Counted from the first letter of the stretch, positions 47,801-62,500 are shown. The stretch is DNA of 64,000 nt from Archegozetes longisetosus (GCA_018873245.2 JAEMBT020000007.1:4833129-4897128); one strand, 5' to 3'. Program-made: numbers and translations. Notes: generated by a model not told the origin, from the letters alone.

Positions 47801-50800
47801 AACGGCATCTAATCTCACGACTTAATAAAAACAACCTGAAAATACTTGATTGCGATCGCAAACTATGAACTAATTATTCAAATTGGGTTCTACAGCATAA
47901 GTCTACGATAGTTTTGAAACAGTTTTTATTATAATTATATTTTCTATTTAATGGGTACGATGTCTATAATTTGTATTTCACATACTTAAAAGCTAATTAT
48001 TCAATATTTCTCACATTAAAGTCAAGCCTTAATCACATTTTTGACAACATTTTTCATATATTAATCACTACTCAAAGCATTTTGTCTTGAATTTATTACT
48101 AAACCAATTGTTAGACTAGTTGAAAAAAGAGAAACATTTTTACTGAAAACAAAAGGCAATAAATGGATTGATTACAGAGTTAAGGAATGATTGATAGATT
48201 TTTGATTTGTTTTGACACATGTTCAGCATTTAAAATGAATGCTAGTTTTCACGATGGCTTCAAACATTTATTTCAATTTGAATTTCTAGTTTCTAGCTAA
48301 ATTCTATTTTCTAAATTTTTAATTTTTAATTCAAATTCTGTCTCATGACTTGAATCTGTCCCATTCAAATCTTATTGATCGATATATCTGATTATTAATA
48401 TTACTGGAGTCGAGTGTATTCATTCATGATTGAATAAGGGTAGAGAAGTTGCCAAACATAATAGCAGTTCAATGATACCAAACTAGTAAGAAGTTGTTGT
48501 GTATACTATATAAAACCTAATTTTACTGGTTGTAATCTTCAAGCATAAAATTAGATTTAGAAAAAGTAAAAGAAAATCTGCTTAAATAACTACTAAAATA
48601 TAGTAACAAATATATACAATTGTCTTAAATTGATTCCTACTTAAACAAGAACAAAGGTTGGTTTTGAAATACAAATGCAAAATAAGGCATTAAATGATAG
48701 AAAGAGGCGATCAACTAAAGTAAAATAAAGAAGAAGAGGTTGTGTAAAGCAGAAGTTAGCTAAAGGATAGGTATGGTATTCGGGGGCAAATAAATTCTCA
48801 ATAGTGATATAAGTTTATATGATATAACCAGTTTGTAAGTATTAGTGACCTACTAAATAGAAGGGCTGATCATTTCGTGATTTGATAACCTTGGAAAATA
48901 TTCAACTTCTAAATCCTTCACTCAACAATTCTAATATTGTTCATTATTTTTCATATTTATTCTATACTTATTTCAACCTATCTCTCTCTCTCTCTCTCTC
49001 TCTACACTAACCATTTCTGATCCTTTGACCGAATAGCCTCTTTTCATGTCCACCAAATTAGTCAAAAGATAATAACATATAGTTATGATTCAACTATAAG
49101 AGACTTAGTTGAAAATTCTCATCTAATAAGATCAGTTAGATTATATTTTGATATATTTATAGTTCGCGCATACATATATTTATATTTCATATTTTCATAT
49201 ACTTCAAACAAATACCAATGAAATTTGACTAAAAGTAAAAAGATTTTCACTAAGCTTATTTTAATTGAAATCCGGAAAATGATTTAGTAAAAATTGTTCT
49301 CTTAAAACTAGATAACTGCCATCGGCTGTTCAGATTCAGAGTGTGAAATTATTCAGTTTTTATATCGAAATCTAGCTGATTATAAGTTAAAATAGAAACT
49401 AATACTTATCGTAATCGCTTCTTTTTATAACATATGCAAAACTATATTGATTTGACTAAAGTTGAACGCCTTATCACTTGACTGAAAGTACTGTAAGAAT
49501 ATTCATATTGTTATAATGATATCTGAATAACTTCATTATGATGCATAGCTTTACAACAGTGACTAGAAGAAAATGTTACAAACAAGCTATAGATCAAATT
49601 GATATTTTGTTTTTGTTTATTTTTGGTGTTTATTTTATGTCCTTTATTATGAGTTTGTAGTTTTATGTGATATTTGGAGCTGACGATTGTTTATAAAAAC
49701 TATGTTAAACAAATTTTCTCGCATAATCAATTGTTGGCTGATTGCTATAGCGCTTAACCTCTAATTGAAATAACATAAGAGATAAGACTTTATAGCACTA
49801 AACTCACTTAGCGTTGGCTGTTCAATTTGAAGCTTATATTTTAGTAAGATTTAAAAAACAGTTTAAATACTTGACACACTTGTAGCTTCCAATAGTTTTC
49901 TAACAATAAAACACTGATGAGAAGTTGCTCGAAAACAACAAAAATAGGATCTATTCAACGTTTAACTTTTTCATTGTCCCTGAAACATTTGATCAAAATG
50001 TTAACTTTACTGATCCTTATCGAAAATTATGCTATAACTATACATTGACGGTTATATGAACATTTCTATTTCAATATTTCCTGCCTCACCCATTAAGATA
50101 TGAATTTATAACTCGTTTATCACTTTTATTACTATTTCAATCATATTCATTCATCAAAACATACTTAATATACAGTTATATATAAATAGTAATGCGATAT
50201 CTCATTAGCAACATTCTCTTAAAACCATTTTTCAATTTAATTACATACTGAAAATTGCATTCGTTTAGACGTTTGTTTTATGCCAACTAATTATAATTTA
50301 TTAAGTTTATAAAATTTGCTTCAAATAATGATCGTAATTATGCTTTGAATAAGTATTGAGCAGAAAAAGGAAGATATGGTCTTGAATGAATAAAGCGATA
50401 CATTTAGTAATCATGTTAAATCTAGAACCTTAAGTAGTACTCCTATCCTCACAAATGAGCCTTTCAAAGCTGTACTTTCACTTAAAGACAGACAAAATGT
50501 TGATCTTTTGTTTATCCAGCCTTGAGATAACTAAAAAATAAGTGTAAGCCAATTCCGTGACTGAAGATTGAGAGTTCAATTGAGATATACTGGTTTACAA
50601 CTGTAAGGATTGCATAAGTTTCACCCAACAATTATTCGCTCAACTATTGATGTTTGATTGTTAAGGTTATACTCATTAAAACAATAAAATTGCTTTTCTT
50701 ACTTTGAATACTAATCACAATCTTAATTGAAATTATCAAAAATAATTCAGACTAAACTTTATTAACATATTTTGTATAAGTAATGAGTTATTCAGAAATT

Positions 50801-51930
50801 TTGGTTGCGCTACAAACTAGAGTTAACCTAAAAATGAGACAACAATAGCTTTGGTAAGTTGTTTAGGAATAAGTTTGTAAAAACCGAACGAAAAACTATC
50901 TTAAACCCTGCACATTACAGTAATATATGCAAGAAGTATTGTCTGTAACTGTAAATCATAACTGTAGAGACGGAGTAACAGGAATACGTTTCAACTAATT
51001 AGTAATAACTGACAAACACGCACATGTAAAATATGAGATGACAATTTAGAAAATAACGGTTTTTACTCATACTTTCAAGACATGAGTTACTGAAAGAGAG
51101 TAGTATATACTCGAAGAAGAATGAGAAATAGTCTTATAATATGGTCTTATAATGGAATCTATTAAACTGGTCCAAGGACTAGCTTGAAGGCATCAAACAT
51201 TTAGCTACATGAACGGGCGTTTGTGTTGCGCGTTTATTTTTGCATTCAGATATTGTACGCATTCCTTTGTTTTCACATTAAATCCACCACAAGAACCGTT
51301 ATGAGTAATTATTTGGAATTTATTTGTTTGCCACTCTAACCAATGTCTTATGTGTTATAACTTATATCACATGCTGCTTGACGTCTCTCAACAGAATTCA
51401 AATCGACTGACAACCAGGTTTGAATAATTGAATGAAATTTTCAGCAATGTTAACACTATTGCATCTAAACAAACATGATTTGTATAATTTTGATGTGAAA
51501 GGATTTTGAAATTGTTTACAATCATTAAGTTTTTGTTCCCAATATGTTGCAGTTAAGTATTAGATTTCAAATAACATAAACAGATCAAATTAGATTAGAA
51601 ACATTCATTCTTCACCCTTAATGCTAGTATTGACTGAAATGATTTTTATCGATAGAATTCAAACCAATGTTAAGATTTATGTGATATAAGGAAAAATTGT
51701 TGTTAATGGAAAACAAAAACATTATTTATCGGCAAAACGTCAAAAGAGTAAAAAATGGGAGAATCCACGAATAAAAGGTGAAAATAGGATTTAGATTAAT
51801 TTTGATTAAGGGGACGAATAAGCTGATAGAGCCAAATCACTTTGAAGGACTTCTTAAGTAAATTTATGTATCACAAGTAGGCATTTAGAGGAATAGACTA
51901 CTAACTTATGTCTTAAATGTTTTCAGGCTT
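41835..51930. other. AT-rich DNA, no gene seen
   Basis: About 10 kb without a supportable reading frame on either strand. Contains CTTTTTTCCAACACT-type short tandem units near 42.83-42.87 kb and a (TC)n tract at 48.98 kb. Confidence 0.55.
48981..49003. repeat. (TC)n microsatellite
   Basis: About eleven uninterrupted TC units. Confidence 0.95.
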
Positions 51931-51934
51931 GTTA

Positions 51935-52022
51935 TCAACTCGTCGGGTCAGTGCTATACAGTCCCATATCTAATGTTACTGCTATTACTGATAGGACTCT
52001 ATGGCACTTACCCGACCAGCTG
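51935..52022 (+). ncRNA. Candidate microRNA-like hairpin
   Basis: The 5' arm (51942-51966) starts GTCGGGTCAGTGC and the 3' arm (51992-52016) ends GCACTTACCCGAC. They pair over about 25 positions with one G-U wobble and three single mismatches, around a loop of about 25 nt. Size, spaced mismatches and loop length suit a precursor microRNA, and the arms are GC-richer than the surrounding desert. No known microRNA could be recognised by eye. The same segment is also an open frame of about 47 codons following a TTTTCAG acceptor-like site, so a small exon is the alternative. Confidence 0.4.
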
Positions 52023-54370
52023 AACTCATATCCTAAACTTGAAAGTCTACATCTAAAATCCTGTTAATTAATTCATATAATAGTTTGAAGCAATTTGTTT
52101 TTCTGGTTGTTTGTGCGAAGAACATTTGGCGATAAGAGGAATAAAGTTGAGAGGATTTTATTTTCAGAGATTTTAGTTGGAAATGAGCAATTTACAAATG
52201 ATTAAAGGCTCACAATTTAGAATCAACACCCAATAAAAATATGTGTAGATTCACTCCGGGACTCCGTCTGAAGGCTTTCCTCTTCAGTCTTTTCAATTTA
52301 ATACTGTATCAGCTGAAGAATAAAACAATTTTGATATAAAGCTTTCTCTTAATAGATAACCTCCAAGTGATTTATTGAGACAATAGTCTTTTCATAATCA
52401 GTGTTACAAACTAAGAAGTACTTTTAAACATAAGTCCACTTATTTCTTAAGATATTTGAAAAATTCGTTTGGAATTTATCAAACGAATGGATAATTAATT
52501 TGGAATTTATTAAAGAATTTCTGAAATGTGATTAAGAGCCACTTAAATGAAAATACGATTGAGAATCTAAAGAAGCATTTAACTGAGATACTGTTATTTG
52601 TTTCTAAACGGAAGTGTAGCTGATTGTGATTCAGGTCGTTTTTGTGTCACTTTTCACAGCAATGATAAACTAAACCCTAAACTTTGTTTGAGATTCAATT
52701 AGACCTATTCATTATTAACTCAGTTATGACCATTGCTTAAGGTTTGCGTGGAGTAAAAGCTGTTTGAAACCTAACGGAAGTTGATTTAAAATTGAATGCA
52801 TGACTGTCTATTAAGCGGACTGAAATTTAATATTTCTCATTTGAATTATTCAAATATGATTGCCTTTCATACCAAACTCTCACTGAATAGGAAGAAGTAC
52901 ATGAAGTTTCGCTATGATTAGCAATAAGTATAGAGTAAAGTAACTTAATCTCTTGCTAAATTTAAATGCTCGATGCCTAGTTGTAACACATTTCTCATTG
53001 AAATTTATGCTAAGATAAAACAAAGTATGACCACAAGCTAAGAGTCTAACATAGCTAAGTCTTATTAAGCACTTTTCTCTTCTAGTTACTCTTGTGACTA
53101 AAATAAGTGAAACCATTAATAAAATAAATGTTCAACAATAAAAAATATAAAAGATTGATTAAGATAAGCAAGGTTTTTGACTGTGATAAAGGAGTAAAAT
53201 GAAGATAGTTGAAAGTTTTGATGAGATCCTACATGAATGGCGTTGTATGGAGTTGATGTAAAGACAAGGAAAACAAAATCACAAACTGTGTGACTACCTT
53301 TGTAGTCAACTTGACAACAATAAACTGTTTTCATTGTCATTGTTTTGTTTTATTTTTTTAGACCAACCGGAAATATTAAGATCTGATATTTTCTCACCAT
53401 TTATTATAGTAATGATGAGATAATTGCTTCCAAATATTTGACGTGTTTCGGAAGAATATCATTAAACTAAGAGTTGATACTGTAATTGCATGAATGGGTC
53501 AACAATATTGATAACTTTTACGGTCAAATATTTGTTATTATCGATGAGAAGTGCCATTAGAAATCACATGAATTTAAATATGAAATAAGAGATATTATCT
53601 GTTGTTTTATTCGACCAGAAGTTAGTTATGATAATATTGAAATAAATATGAAATTCAAATTATCAAATCTACTTAATTCTGAATATGACAGCATTTTAGC
53701 CCATAAGTTAACCTAACCTAACATAAACTCAAAGTATAAGCTTTAAAATTGCTGTTAAATGACCGCTTTTATCCAATGATTCACCTATGAAAGTTGCGAA
53801 TTATAACTCAATTCTAGCTTAGGATGGGTTCAATGAGAAAATAGTTGCAAATAATATTATAATAATCGATAAGAGACTTCAAAAATAGTAATCACAAAAT
53901 AAGCAAACAAATAGTCTCTTTTGATAGGTTTCTATTTTTGAGATAACAACTATTATTATTTAGTATTTTCAATAAGTTCTCAACAATATTGACCTATTTC
54001 TCAACAATTGATAGTTTTATCGCTAAATCCATTGTTTTGAGAAACATTTAGCTGCAAATAAGGAAATAGCCGTTCATTGAGCATAAATCACAACAAGTGT
54101 TTTGTAACTTTAATCTTATTAAGAGTTAACGTCTATCTATATTTAGATTCGTCGCTCAGTAACACTCAATCAGATATTGCACTCATGAATAAAAACGGAT
54201 TAAACATAACTACTTTCTCTTTATATCACTTTTTATTACTGTCTATTTGGCAATAATTCACTTTAAGTTACTGTCAGTTCAGTGTTCTTCCATTTATGTC
54301 ATCTGTGATTATCTACTTTGAAGATTTAGTGTAATAGTGTATTAGAGGAATCAAATTAATGTGAGTGGCG
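52023..54370. other. AT-rich DNA, no gene seen
   Basis: Only short AT-driven frames. Two adjoining minus-strand frames at 52880-53340 have no recognisable domain or splice context. Confidence 0.55.
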
Positions 54371-54373
54371 CTC

Positions 54374-54418
54374 AACCTAACCTAACCTAACCTAACCTAA
54401 CCTAACCCAACCCAAACT
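54374..54418. repeat. Interstitial telomere-type repeat (CCTAA)n
   Basis: Seven perfect CCTAA units followed by degenerate CCCAA units. This is the complement of TTAGG, the common arthropod telomere motif. A further two-unit trace (AACCTAACCTAAC) lies at 53711. Confidence 0.9.
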
Positions 54419-57400
54419 AATTTAATACTGAATCCATCTGAAAATCAGTCAAATTTGCTCGAGTTATCAAATAGCTTCTCTGAAGTTTAACGATAACACA
54501 CAAGAGTTAATTATAATCAGCATAACTAATATTTATGAGATAGTTATTCATTGAGTAGTTGCGCCACTCTTCAAATAAGTCAATAGTATTTCACAGACTG
54601 CTTGGGGCAAATGTGGTATTTTCAGTATTGATTCATTTCTGGTTTGAGTGTACAACAATTTATTTGACAGAAAAAATGTTGGCAACAAGTTTTATGTTTA
54701 GGGGGCAGTAGTAGAAAGATATGACGCGCAATAATTTGGAGGTCATTATACCATAACAATCTTAAATACCATGTTAAAGACACCTTTTTTGTTAAAACAA
54801 ATTTCTATTCAAATATTTGACTCCATCCCACATTATTAATATTTAGCTGACTAAACCGAAAGTTTTGGTCAACATTTAGTTGACTGAATCGAAAATTTTA
54901 TGCAATTTTTAATATAAAATATTAATTAGAACTAATAATTTAAACAAAACTAGGAGTAAAAATATAAGCCGATTCATCTTTACTCAAATAGTGTATAATT
55001 GGATGATAAGCTTCTTATAATTTATTGGAAATTCATTCAAATTTCGACTAAATTGTGCGATCAATGCACTTATTAGAGCATAAAATTAGAGTAAATTGAT
55101 TTGTGCTTTCCATCTGGCATAAGTTGCAGCACAAACTACTCAAATTTCGACTAAACGCTAGCAAACCAAATCCAATCCATTTTTTGTGATAGCTGTTCAA
55201 AAATAAATGAATGTTATGGTATGCGCACGATTTTTAAATTTAGGCAATTCATTATCAATAATCCTCTTTTTATTCCTAGCAATAACTGACAATTTTAACA
55301 GCTTTAAGTTGATTCCTATCTTGCTCATCTTTATCTCGCATCCAAATTTAAACTTAATCCTAATCTTATTTTAAGATATCACCTCGAAAGTGAGGAAAAT
55401 GTTTCTAAAATCGTTTTTAATTGAATGCCAGTTTCAGTATCGGAACCATTACATGAATTAATTTTTACTGATGTAAAATTGATGGCTGTTTTGAAGCGAT
55501 GACACAATTGTGTCGATTCTCTTTCTCTCCAATCTATTCAATACCAAACCGAATAACATCAATGATTGATCATAAAAAGAGATTTGAAGAAGAAATATTT
55601 CTTAGAAGTTTGCGATTGACAACTTTTGATTCATTACTTAAATGCAAGCTTTCACTACTTTGAAGTATGCAAATGCGAACAAAGCAACAGTTAACTTATC
55701 TAAAGCTATCATTCAAACTGTTCATATTGATTTGGATTTTTTCTTCATTATAGAGAGCGTAACATGATTCTAGATCAAACAGATAGAATTTCAGCTATGC
55801 TCTCACGAGATATTTGGATAAGATTTTAAAATTCATTTCAGTCATGCATTCGCTAAATGTTAAGATAAGATTTTAACTTGCATTGTAATAGCCGATCAAA
55901 CCATTTGATTTTATCATAACTCCACAAACTAAAGAATACATTCATCAAATGTTTGATTGAATTTAGATATTTTAAAATATCAATATTTTCCAGATCGTCA
56001 CTTAGTAGACATAATCTAATGGCACTTTATTTTGCTTATCGAGCCAACAATAACAATTAGATTTTTGAAATTGTCTCACAAATTGCTAGTTTGGAGGAAG
56101 ATCTCTAGTGAAATTCAATTAAACAAATTGAAATTATGTTAAGATATAGAAAATATGTCATAGAAATGATTGTTTGAGGAGAAATGGACTAAAAATCAAA
56201 TATAAACCTAATGCATTATATCTGGTTTATATAGACTTGGCTTTCATTATATTTTTCAATTGCAAATAACATTCAGTGCACAACGACCTAAATATTAGTT
56301 AAGTTATTATTATTTATTATTTAGTGTCGATTGAGAAATACTTTTTGTTTCTCTTTTATATCCTGTCATAATGTCATTAAGCAAAATATTTCGGGATTCA
56401 ATGGATTTCGGTTTATAGTTCGTGTATAACTACACCCAACGCACAAATTCTTTATAATATACTCAGCCTAGATGTCAAATATGGGTTCGGTCCCTGTCAC
56501 TCCTATGTTCGTCTACTTCTCGATCTATTTCTCGAGTTTTCCAATAAAAGCCACATCCGATTGAGTGTAGCCCTTCTATTGTGCAAATTTTATTCACATT
56601 ATTCGGAAATGTGGATCACGAGTAACTTAAAACCATTAGAAAATTGACTAATAGATTGTGCCTTTATTGAACATAAGCAAAATACAAGGAAAACATTCAC
56701 TGATCATCCCGTATATGGTTCGATTCATATATAATTTCTTTATTGATTGGTTTTAATTATTTAGTTTGCAAAAGCTTTAAACTAATGAATAAGTTTGAGA
56801 GAATGTCGTGCAATCAATTGTTTCTAACAGATACTCCCTTATTATGTAAATAATTACCAAACAAAATATTCATTAAAAAATACATTTTAAAAACATTACT
56901 CGAATAATTGAAATGATTATTTAACTAATGTGATGATAATTGGAATGATAGATGAGATTCTGGGTCAGTAATAGAAAAATACAAAAGAAGTTAACGTAGA
57001 GAATGTATGCTAATTGTTGTTCATTAGTAGTGAAGTTTGTTCTATTATTCAGGTTGTGTAAGTGTCTCATAAATTATAAATATTATAATTCGTCTTTCAA
57101 ATTGTCAAGAATTCGAGTTTTTTAAGTTCGCGCAACTATGCAAATAGTATTTAAATCGTGCCGATACCGAAATATTGATTTTGTTGGCAACTCAAGCCAA
57201 ACCTTAGAATAAGCTTAAATATACAAGTTTCAAATATCAATATGATCCTAGTTATTCCGGTATTAGAGTTGATGGTTTATACAGTAATTATACAAACCAA
57301 CAATTAAGTTAATTAGACTTTGAGAAAAGTGGAAGAAATAATAGCCTTATTGAGACTCTCAAATAGATTGGATAATTAAATGATATTTCGATTGCTAAAC

Positions 57401-59557
57401 ATAGAAAGCAGTTCTAGTGTTTTGAGTAGCACATTTTAATTCTAATAATACCCTAGTTATTATGAATAATTTGAAGCCAATTCAATATAATACCAATGAT
57501 TTATTGAGTCGAAGTAACAAACAATGAACTAAACTAGAAGACTGCCTCATTTCTAGTTGCAAATATAGGAAAATATATCAAATTAGTTATTCATAAGATG
57601 TAATTGATATTTATTTTGTACTTGAAAATCAAAATAATAATGAGTAAACATGAGCAGTTGCCGTGTCGTTTTATTAAACTGATTTGTTCGGAATAGAGAA
57701 TGTTCAGAATGCCCTACATCTTTAGATCATTATTCAAATAGAGTCAAAGCTTTTAAACTAAAGTTAACCGCATTGCCAAATAAGTATAGTATTAGTGGTT
57801 TTCTATTATTTCACCTAATAACGAGCTCAGCAACAATACAAATATTTTCAATTCAAGCTCCTATATTTCCTATTATAATTATGTGCATTTTGAAAATTTA
57901 TGAAAATTATTCGTTATATCCTTGAGTTACTTTTAAGCAATTTTAACAAATGATGGCACAAAATAAGGCAACCAATAAATCATTTTACAAACACTTAAAT
58001 CACATTGCAATATAACATCAAATTGTTAGAAAAACATTAACTTAAACCCAACAAATTTCAGTTCACTATCTTCTTCACTCTTTAGGCGTTCTCTAGTTTT
58101 CGTTTGAAATGTTTAGAAAACATTTTCAAGTTCAGTATTCGAAGTCCTTTTACGTTACACCTACTCATCTAGACGTTGGTTCATTTGAAAACTATTACTA
58201 CATTTTAATTATTAAATCTGATAGCGTCGCCCAATCATACATTTTGACAGTAATCTAAGAAGAGGTCATTAGTATTATCAAAAATATCATCTTCACATCT
58301 CAATACTACACATAAACGAACACTTAAATTAGAAGTTATCATGTTATCTCTAATTTGAGCCCAACTTATGGATGTTTCCATCAATTAGTAAATAGACACA
58401 AATATTGGCTTTGATTTATAGCACAGCAGATGTATTTTGAATTGAAAAATTTCGTAATAGATATATGTCCTAAATAGGAAAAGATGGGGCATGATTAATG
58501 TTTTACTTATAAAGTGTAGCCATCATTGGAAAGGTTATGAACTTCATGATCAAATGCTGTGTTTCGTGATTAGAGTCAACCACTTGATGAATCTAAAACA
58601 GCCATAGCTCACTGTTTTGGAATTTTTATAATTCAGTAGAGAGTACCGTAAAACTAATAATTAATTACTTTTTTTTAATGAATGGGTTTTGATTTGAAAA
58701 AATTGAAAATTTGAAGGTAATTAAAAACGATAGATATAATATTAGTATTCGAAAGATTTGCAAATAGAACCGTAAAGATTACGCGACTCGATTTGAAAGA
58801 TAATTATATAGAGATCTAATGAATAATTATTCGCTTACTTCAAGCTGGCGTAAGCGCTAACTTCTCGTTTGGTGTCTATTCTTTCTTAAGGCAATCTTAA
58901 GAGAATATTGTTGAAGACATAAATGAATGAAATGCTAAGATTTATATAATAATTAGTCTTAGTCGAATAACTTTGAGCATAAGTGACTTTTGTTGTTCTA
59001 ATTTCTCTACTGTTATATAGTAAACAATTTGGTTCATAAACAATTAGTTCAGGTCTATTGAAAGGAGTAAATATTTGAGTCTCAAACAGTTTTACGTGAA
59101 ACCATCTCAGTTTGAAGTGTTTATTGAGTAAATTCTAAGAAAACTCAGAGCTAATTGTTAAATATGTATAATGAAAATTGAAAGTTTATTTGGTCAATAA
59201 GAAGTAGATTTAGTTCGTAACAATTGATTACAAATTCAATTCAATCCAATTGACAAATGAGATCAAAACTAAAAGTTAGCATTTGTTTAAATGAAAATAG
59301 TTTGACTGATAATTGACGCGTAAAATAAATCGATTCAGTTAAGGCTTAATTGTTTTAATTACAAGCTTTCATGATCAACAACACTTGATTCTTAACTATC
59401 AAAACTATTCTCTATCTGTCACTCTTTTAATAGTGTTTGATTAGTTGATTATAAGTTAGGAAACTTGTCTAAGCTTAATCAATGAGATTTTATGGTATTA
59501 ACCTTTCTCTTAGTCAAAATCAAGCAATCTAATGGCAAATTCATTTTATTGTTATAG
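54419..59557. other. AT-rich DNA, probably long intron, no gene seen
   Basis: No credible exon was found. 56400-56600 is somewhat GC-richer (for example GGGTTCGGTCCCTGTCACTC) without a readable frame or terminal repeat, and may be a worn repeat fragment. Confidence 0.5.
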
Positions 59558-62500
59558 CGCTATCACAGCTATTATTATGCTGTTGTCAATCAACTGCAGT
59601 CCACTTTCCATCGGATTTGGCCCACTTGAGAAGCAGTGTTGTCGTACAGACTTCTTTACCCACTGTAACTGTTCGTGGCTTTCTCAACTTTCGCACCACA
59701 GTTGATGGCACTGTCATTGTCTTCACTCCTGCTTCTGCAACAGTAGCTGAAAGTGCCATCAATACCAAAACCCCAGCCATTGCTCCGTCGATTGAAAGCA
59801 CTTATTCGCCACAATTGACACTAAACACAAAACAACCAGTTTTGGAAGAAATTAAGCCAACCAAAGTGCCAGAAGTTATCGAGCCAACAAAGTCGTCGTC
59901 AAAAGAGCAACAACAACAATACCCGACAGGTCTGGTAACAGTACTAGGGGGTACAGTTGTGCAGAACGGAGCGACAACTGTGTACGAAACCAAAGTGATT
60001 GGTACTTATATTGATGGCAAATACGCTCAGATCCTGCAAAGCACTGCTAGAGTGCAATCGCCACCAATGGCCACTCCAACCATTCGACCGACACAAACCT
60101 ATCAGGCAGTACAGCCTTCCATCGTATCCGAACCTAAAATCAAAAAACCTGTCATCGTAGCTAAAGATGAATCCCTATCAGATCCAAAGCCCCCAGTTTT
60201 CGTTGATAATAACGCCATTTCTACTTCGTTCAAAAGCAGTAATTTCCGAAATCTTAACTCTGCGCTTCAATCAGATCAGGCGAGAACAAGATTACATTCG
60301 CGATTAGCCTTATCTCCAGGTAGATCCAGATGGACTCCAAGTAGTTTACAAGCAGACGACAAGACATCTACTGGTGAGACCAGTAGCAACGTTAGCAAAA
60401 TCAGAAAAGCAAGACTCGGAACCAGAAGATTCTCATTGCCTCCGCGACAATCACCACGAGTAAGAATTTATTGAATTTGATATTCATTAACTATTCGTTA
60501 AGCTGTTTTAATAAACTTGTTAATTTTGATTAATTCCAATGAGATAAAACAAGTGAACCGTAAGTTACGCATCAATTATAAGTGGTTTCCTTGTCAGGCT
60601 TTATATCTCTTGACATTTTTTATCTTTTATAATGTAAATGTTGTGAAATTAGAAAACTTATGTAATTCTTATCTTTCCCAAATTAATTTGCAATATGAAA
60701 ACTAGTCAATTTCTAGATATTAAACTAGACTTTCATTTAAATGATAATTTTAAGGAAAATATGCATTTTAATTCGTCAGTAGTTTCTGCGAGGATCTTGT
60801 CTCAACATTAAAAATTAGTTCTCATTTAAAACTTATTCATTCTGACAAAAAGAAAGAAATGCGTTCTTTGTTGTAATGAATATTTAAACTAAATTCAAAC
60901 ATGGTTTGATTGACGCATAGTGTTGGGTAAAAAAGCAATTTTCACGCTTAACTCTACCATAACTGAAGTTTGAAACTTTGCCAACACTCTACCAACACTT
61001 TATTGTCTCATATAAATTGTTTGTTGAAAAGAAAACAAGGCATAGAGTAACTGATATGTTGACATTCATTTTATCAATTCAAATTAAATGCGCATCACTT
61101 GTATGAACTATTTCTTAAGGGAATCAAACATTCAGTATAAGTTTGCTATAATCTCAGGCAATTTTATTACTTTGACAAGGTTTTCATTAAAATATAGTTT
61201 TGCATTTTCACTAAGTTTTCAGCCCATATAAAATACGCAATAATTGTACAAAAGTAGAGAATATGAAAATTTGGAAATAACTTTACTATTGACTTAATTG
61301 GAAAATAGAGTTTAGGCAGAACTGATAGTTAGATAGTTAGACTGTCAGTTAATTAGTTAAAATTAGATACTTATATTCATGCAACAGAATATTGAACACA
61401 CATTTAGAAATCATTTTATTACTTTGTTTATGTGCTTAAAGTAGTTTATGCAAAGTTTATGCAAGTGTTTATCTCAAGATCTACAAGCGATGAGTTTGAT
61501 GATTAAACTTGAAAAATTTGTAATACAGTAATACCTCGATAAGTGAGCCTTGTTATAGCGAAAGCAATAGTCTGTTGCCGAGGCACATCAAATAGTAATA
61601 AATAACGAAACCTGTTTATAATGAAACCTCGTTATATTGGATTTTAATTATCAGCCGCCAGCCATCCACTAAATTCGAGTATTACTGTATCTGTAGATAA
61701 ACAAAATTCTAATCATCAACGTTAATAACATTAATCAATATAGGCAACAGCTATTAACATATTAACGATTGGACATATTACAGGTCCGTTTGAACCGTTT
61801 TAAAGCTAAACTGCCAGCCACACAACTAGAAGAGAGACAAAACTATAACACCAAATTGCAATCAAGAATTGGACAACAAAAACCTCAAACATTAGACTCT
61901 AAACAATCTGAACAATTGCAGTCTGAACCAAATAACGACAATTTGACTCAAGAGTCGAAAACTCAAACGCATAATTTGCTTCCATTACAACCTATTGACC
62001 CCTCAAAAGTTGTTAAAGAAGTACAAACAATAACCAGCGAAGTGACGCAACATATTGATGGAAACCACATCCAAGTGAAAACTCTGACTTTGACCACAAC
62101 AATGCACCGAACACTGCATCCTTCAGAATTCGAAACTGACATAATCGCACCAACAATACCAATTGAGGCGAACGACGTTGAGGCGACTTCAGTACAGGAA
62201 ACACCACCACTTGTTATCTCAAGAACTTATTCGGTGACTGAGAGAAGTATGAGAACAACAGTTGTGCCAGTATTTGACGGAACGGTCACCACAAGCCATA
62301 CGGTGACAGAGAGTTTCTTTATTAGAAAATTAATAACAGCCTACAAAACAATGCCACCCGGGGATGTCTTCCTTCTGGAAACCGCCAGCCTATCAATTAA
62401 TGATTCTAATTTTACTAATGACCTATCAGTTGCTGAACAAAGCATTAATCCTTCTTTATATCAGGGTATGAATAAACTCTTAATTTGCTCTTCAATCAAT

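Noticed and set aside
51927-52068. 47-codon open frame ending KLESLHLKSC after an acceptor-like TTTTCAG
   Set aside because: The same bases form a strong hairpin, the peptide is not recognised, and no upstream exon joins convincingly. Kept only as the alternative to the hairpin call.
52880-53340. Two adjoining minus-strand frames of 74-78 codons
   Set aside because: Nothing in either resembles a known protein, and adjacent chance frames are expected in 40 kb of such DNA.
59555-59585. TATCACAGC, seed of the miR-2 family
   Set aside because: It lies at the start of a well-supported coding exon and has no hairpin partner.
59586-59993. Minus-strand frames opposite the extracellular repeat gene
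   Set aside because: They are shadows of the plus-strand exon, which has splice sites and repeats supporting it.
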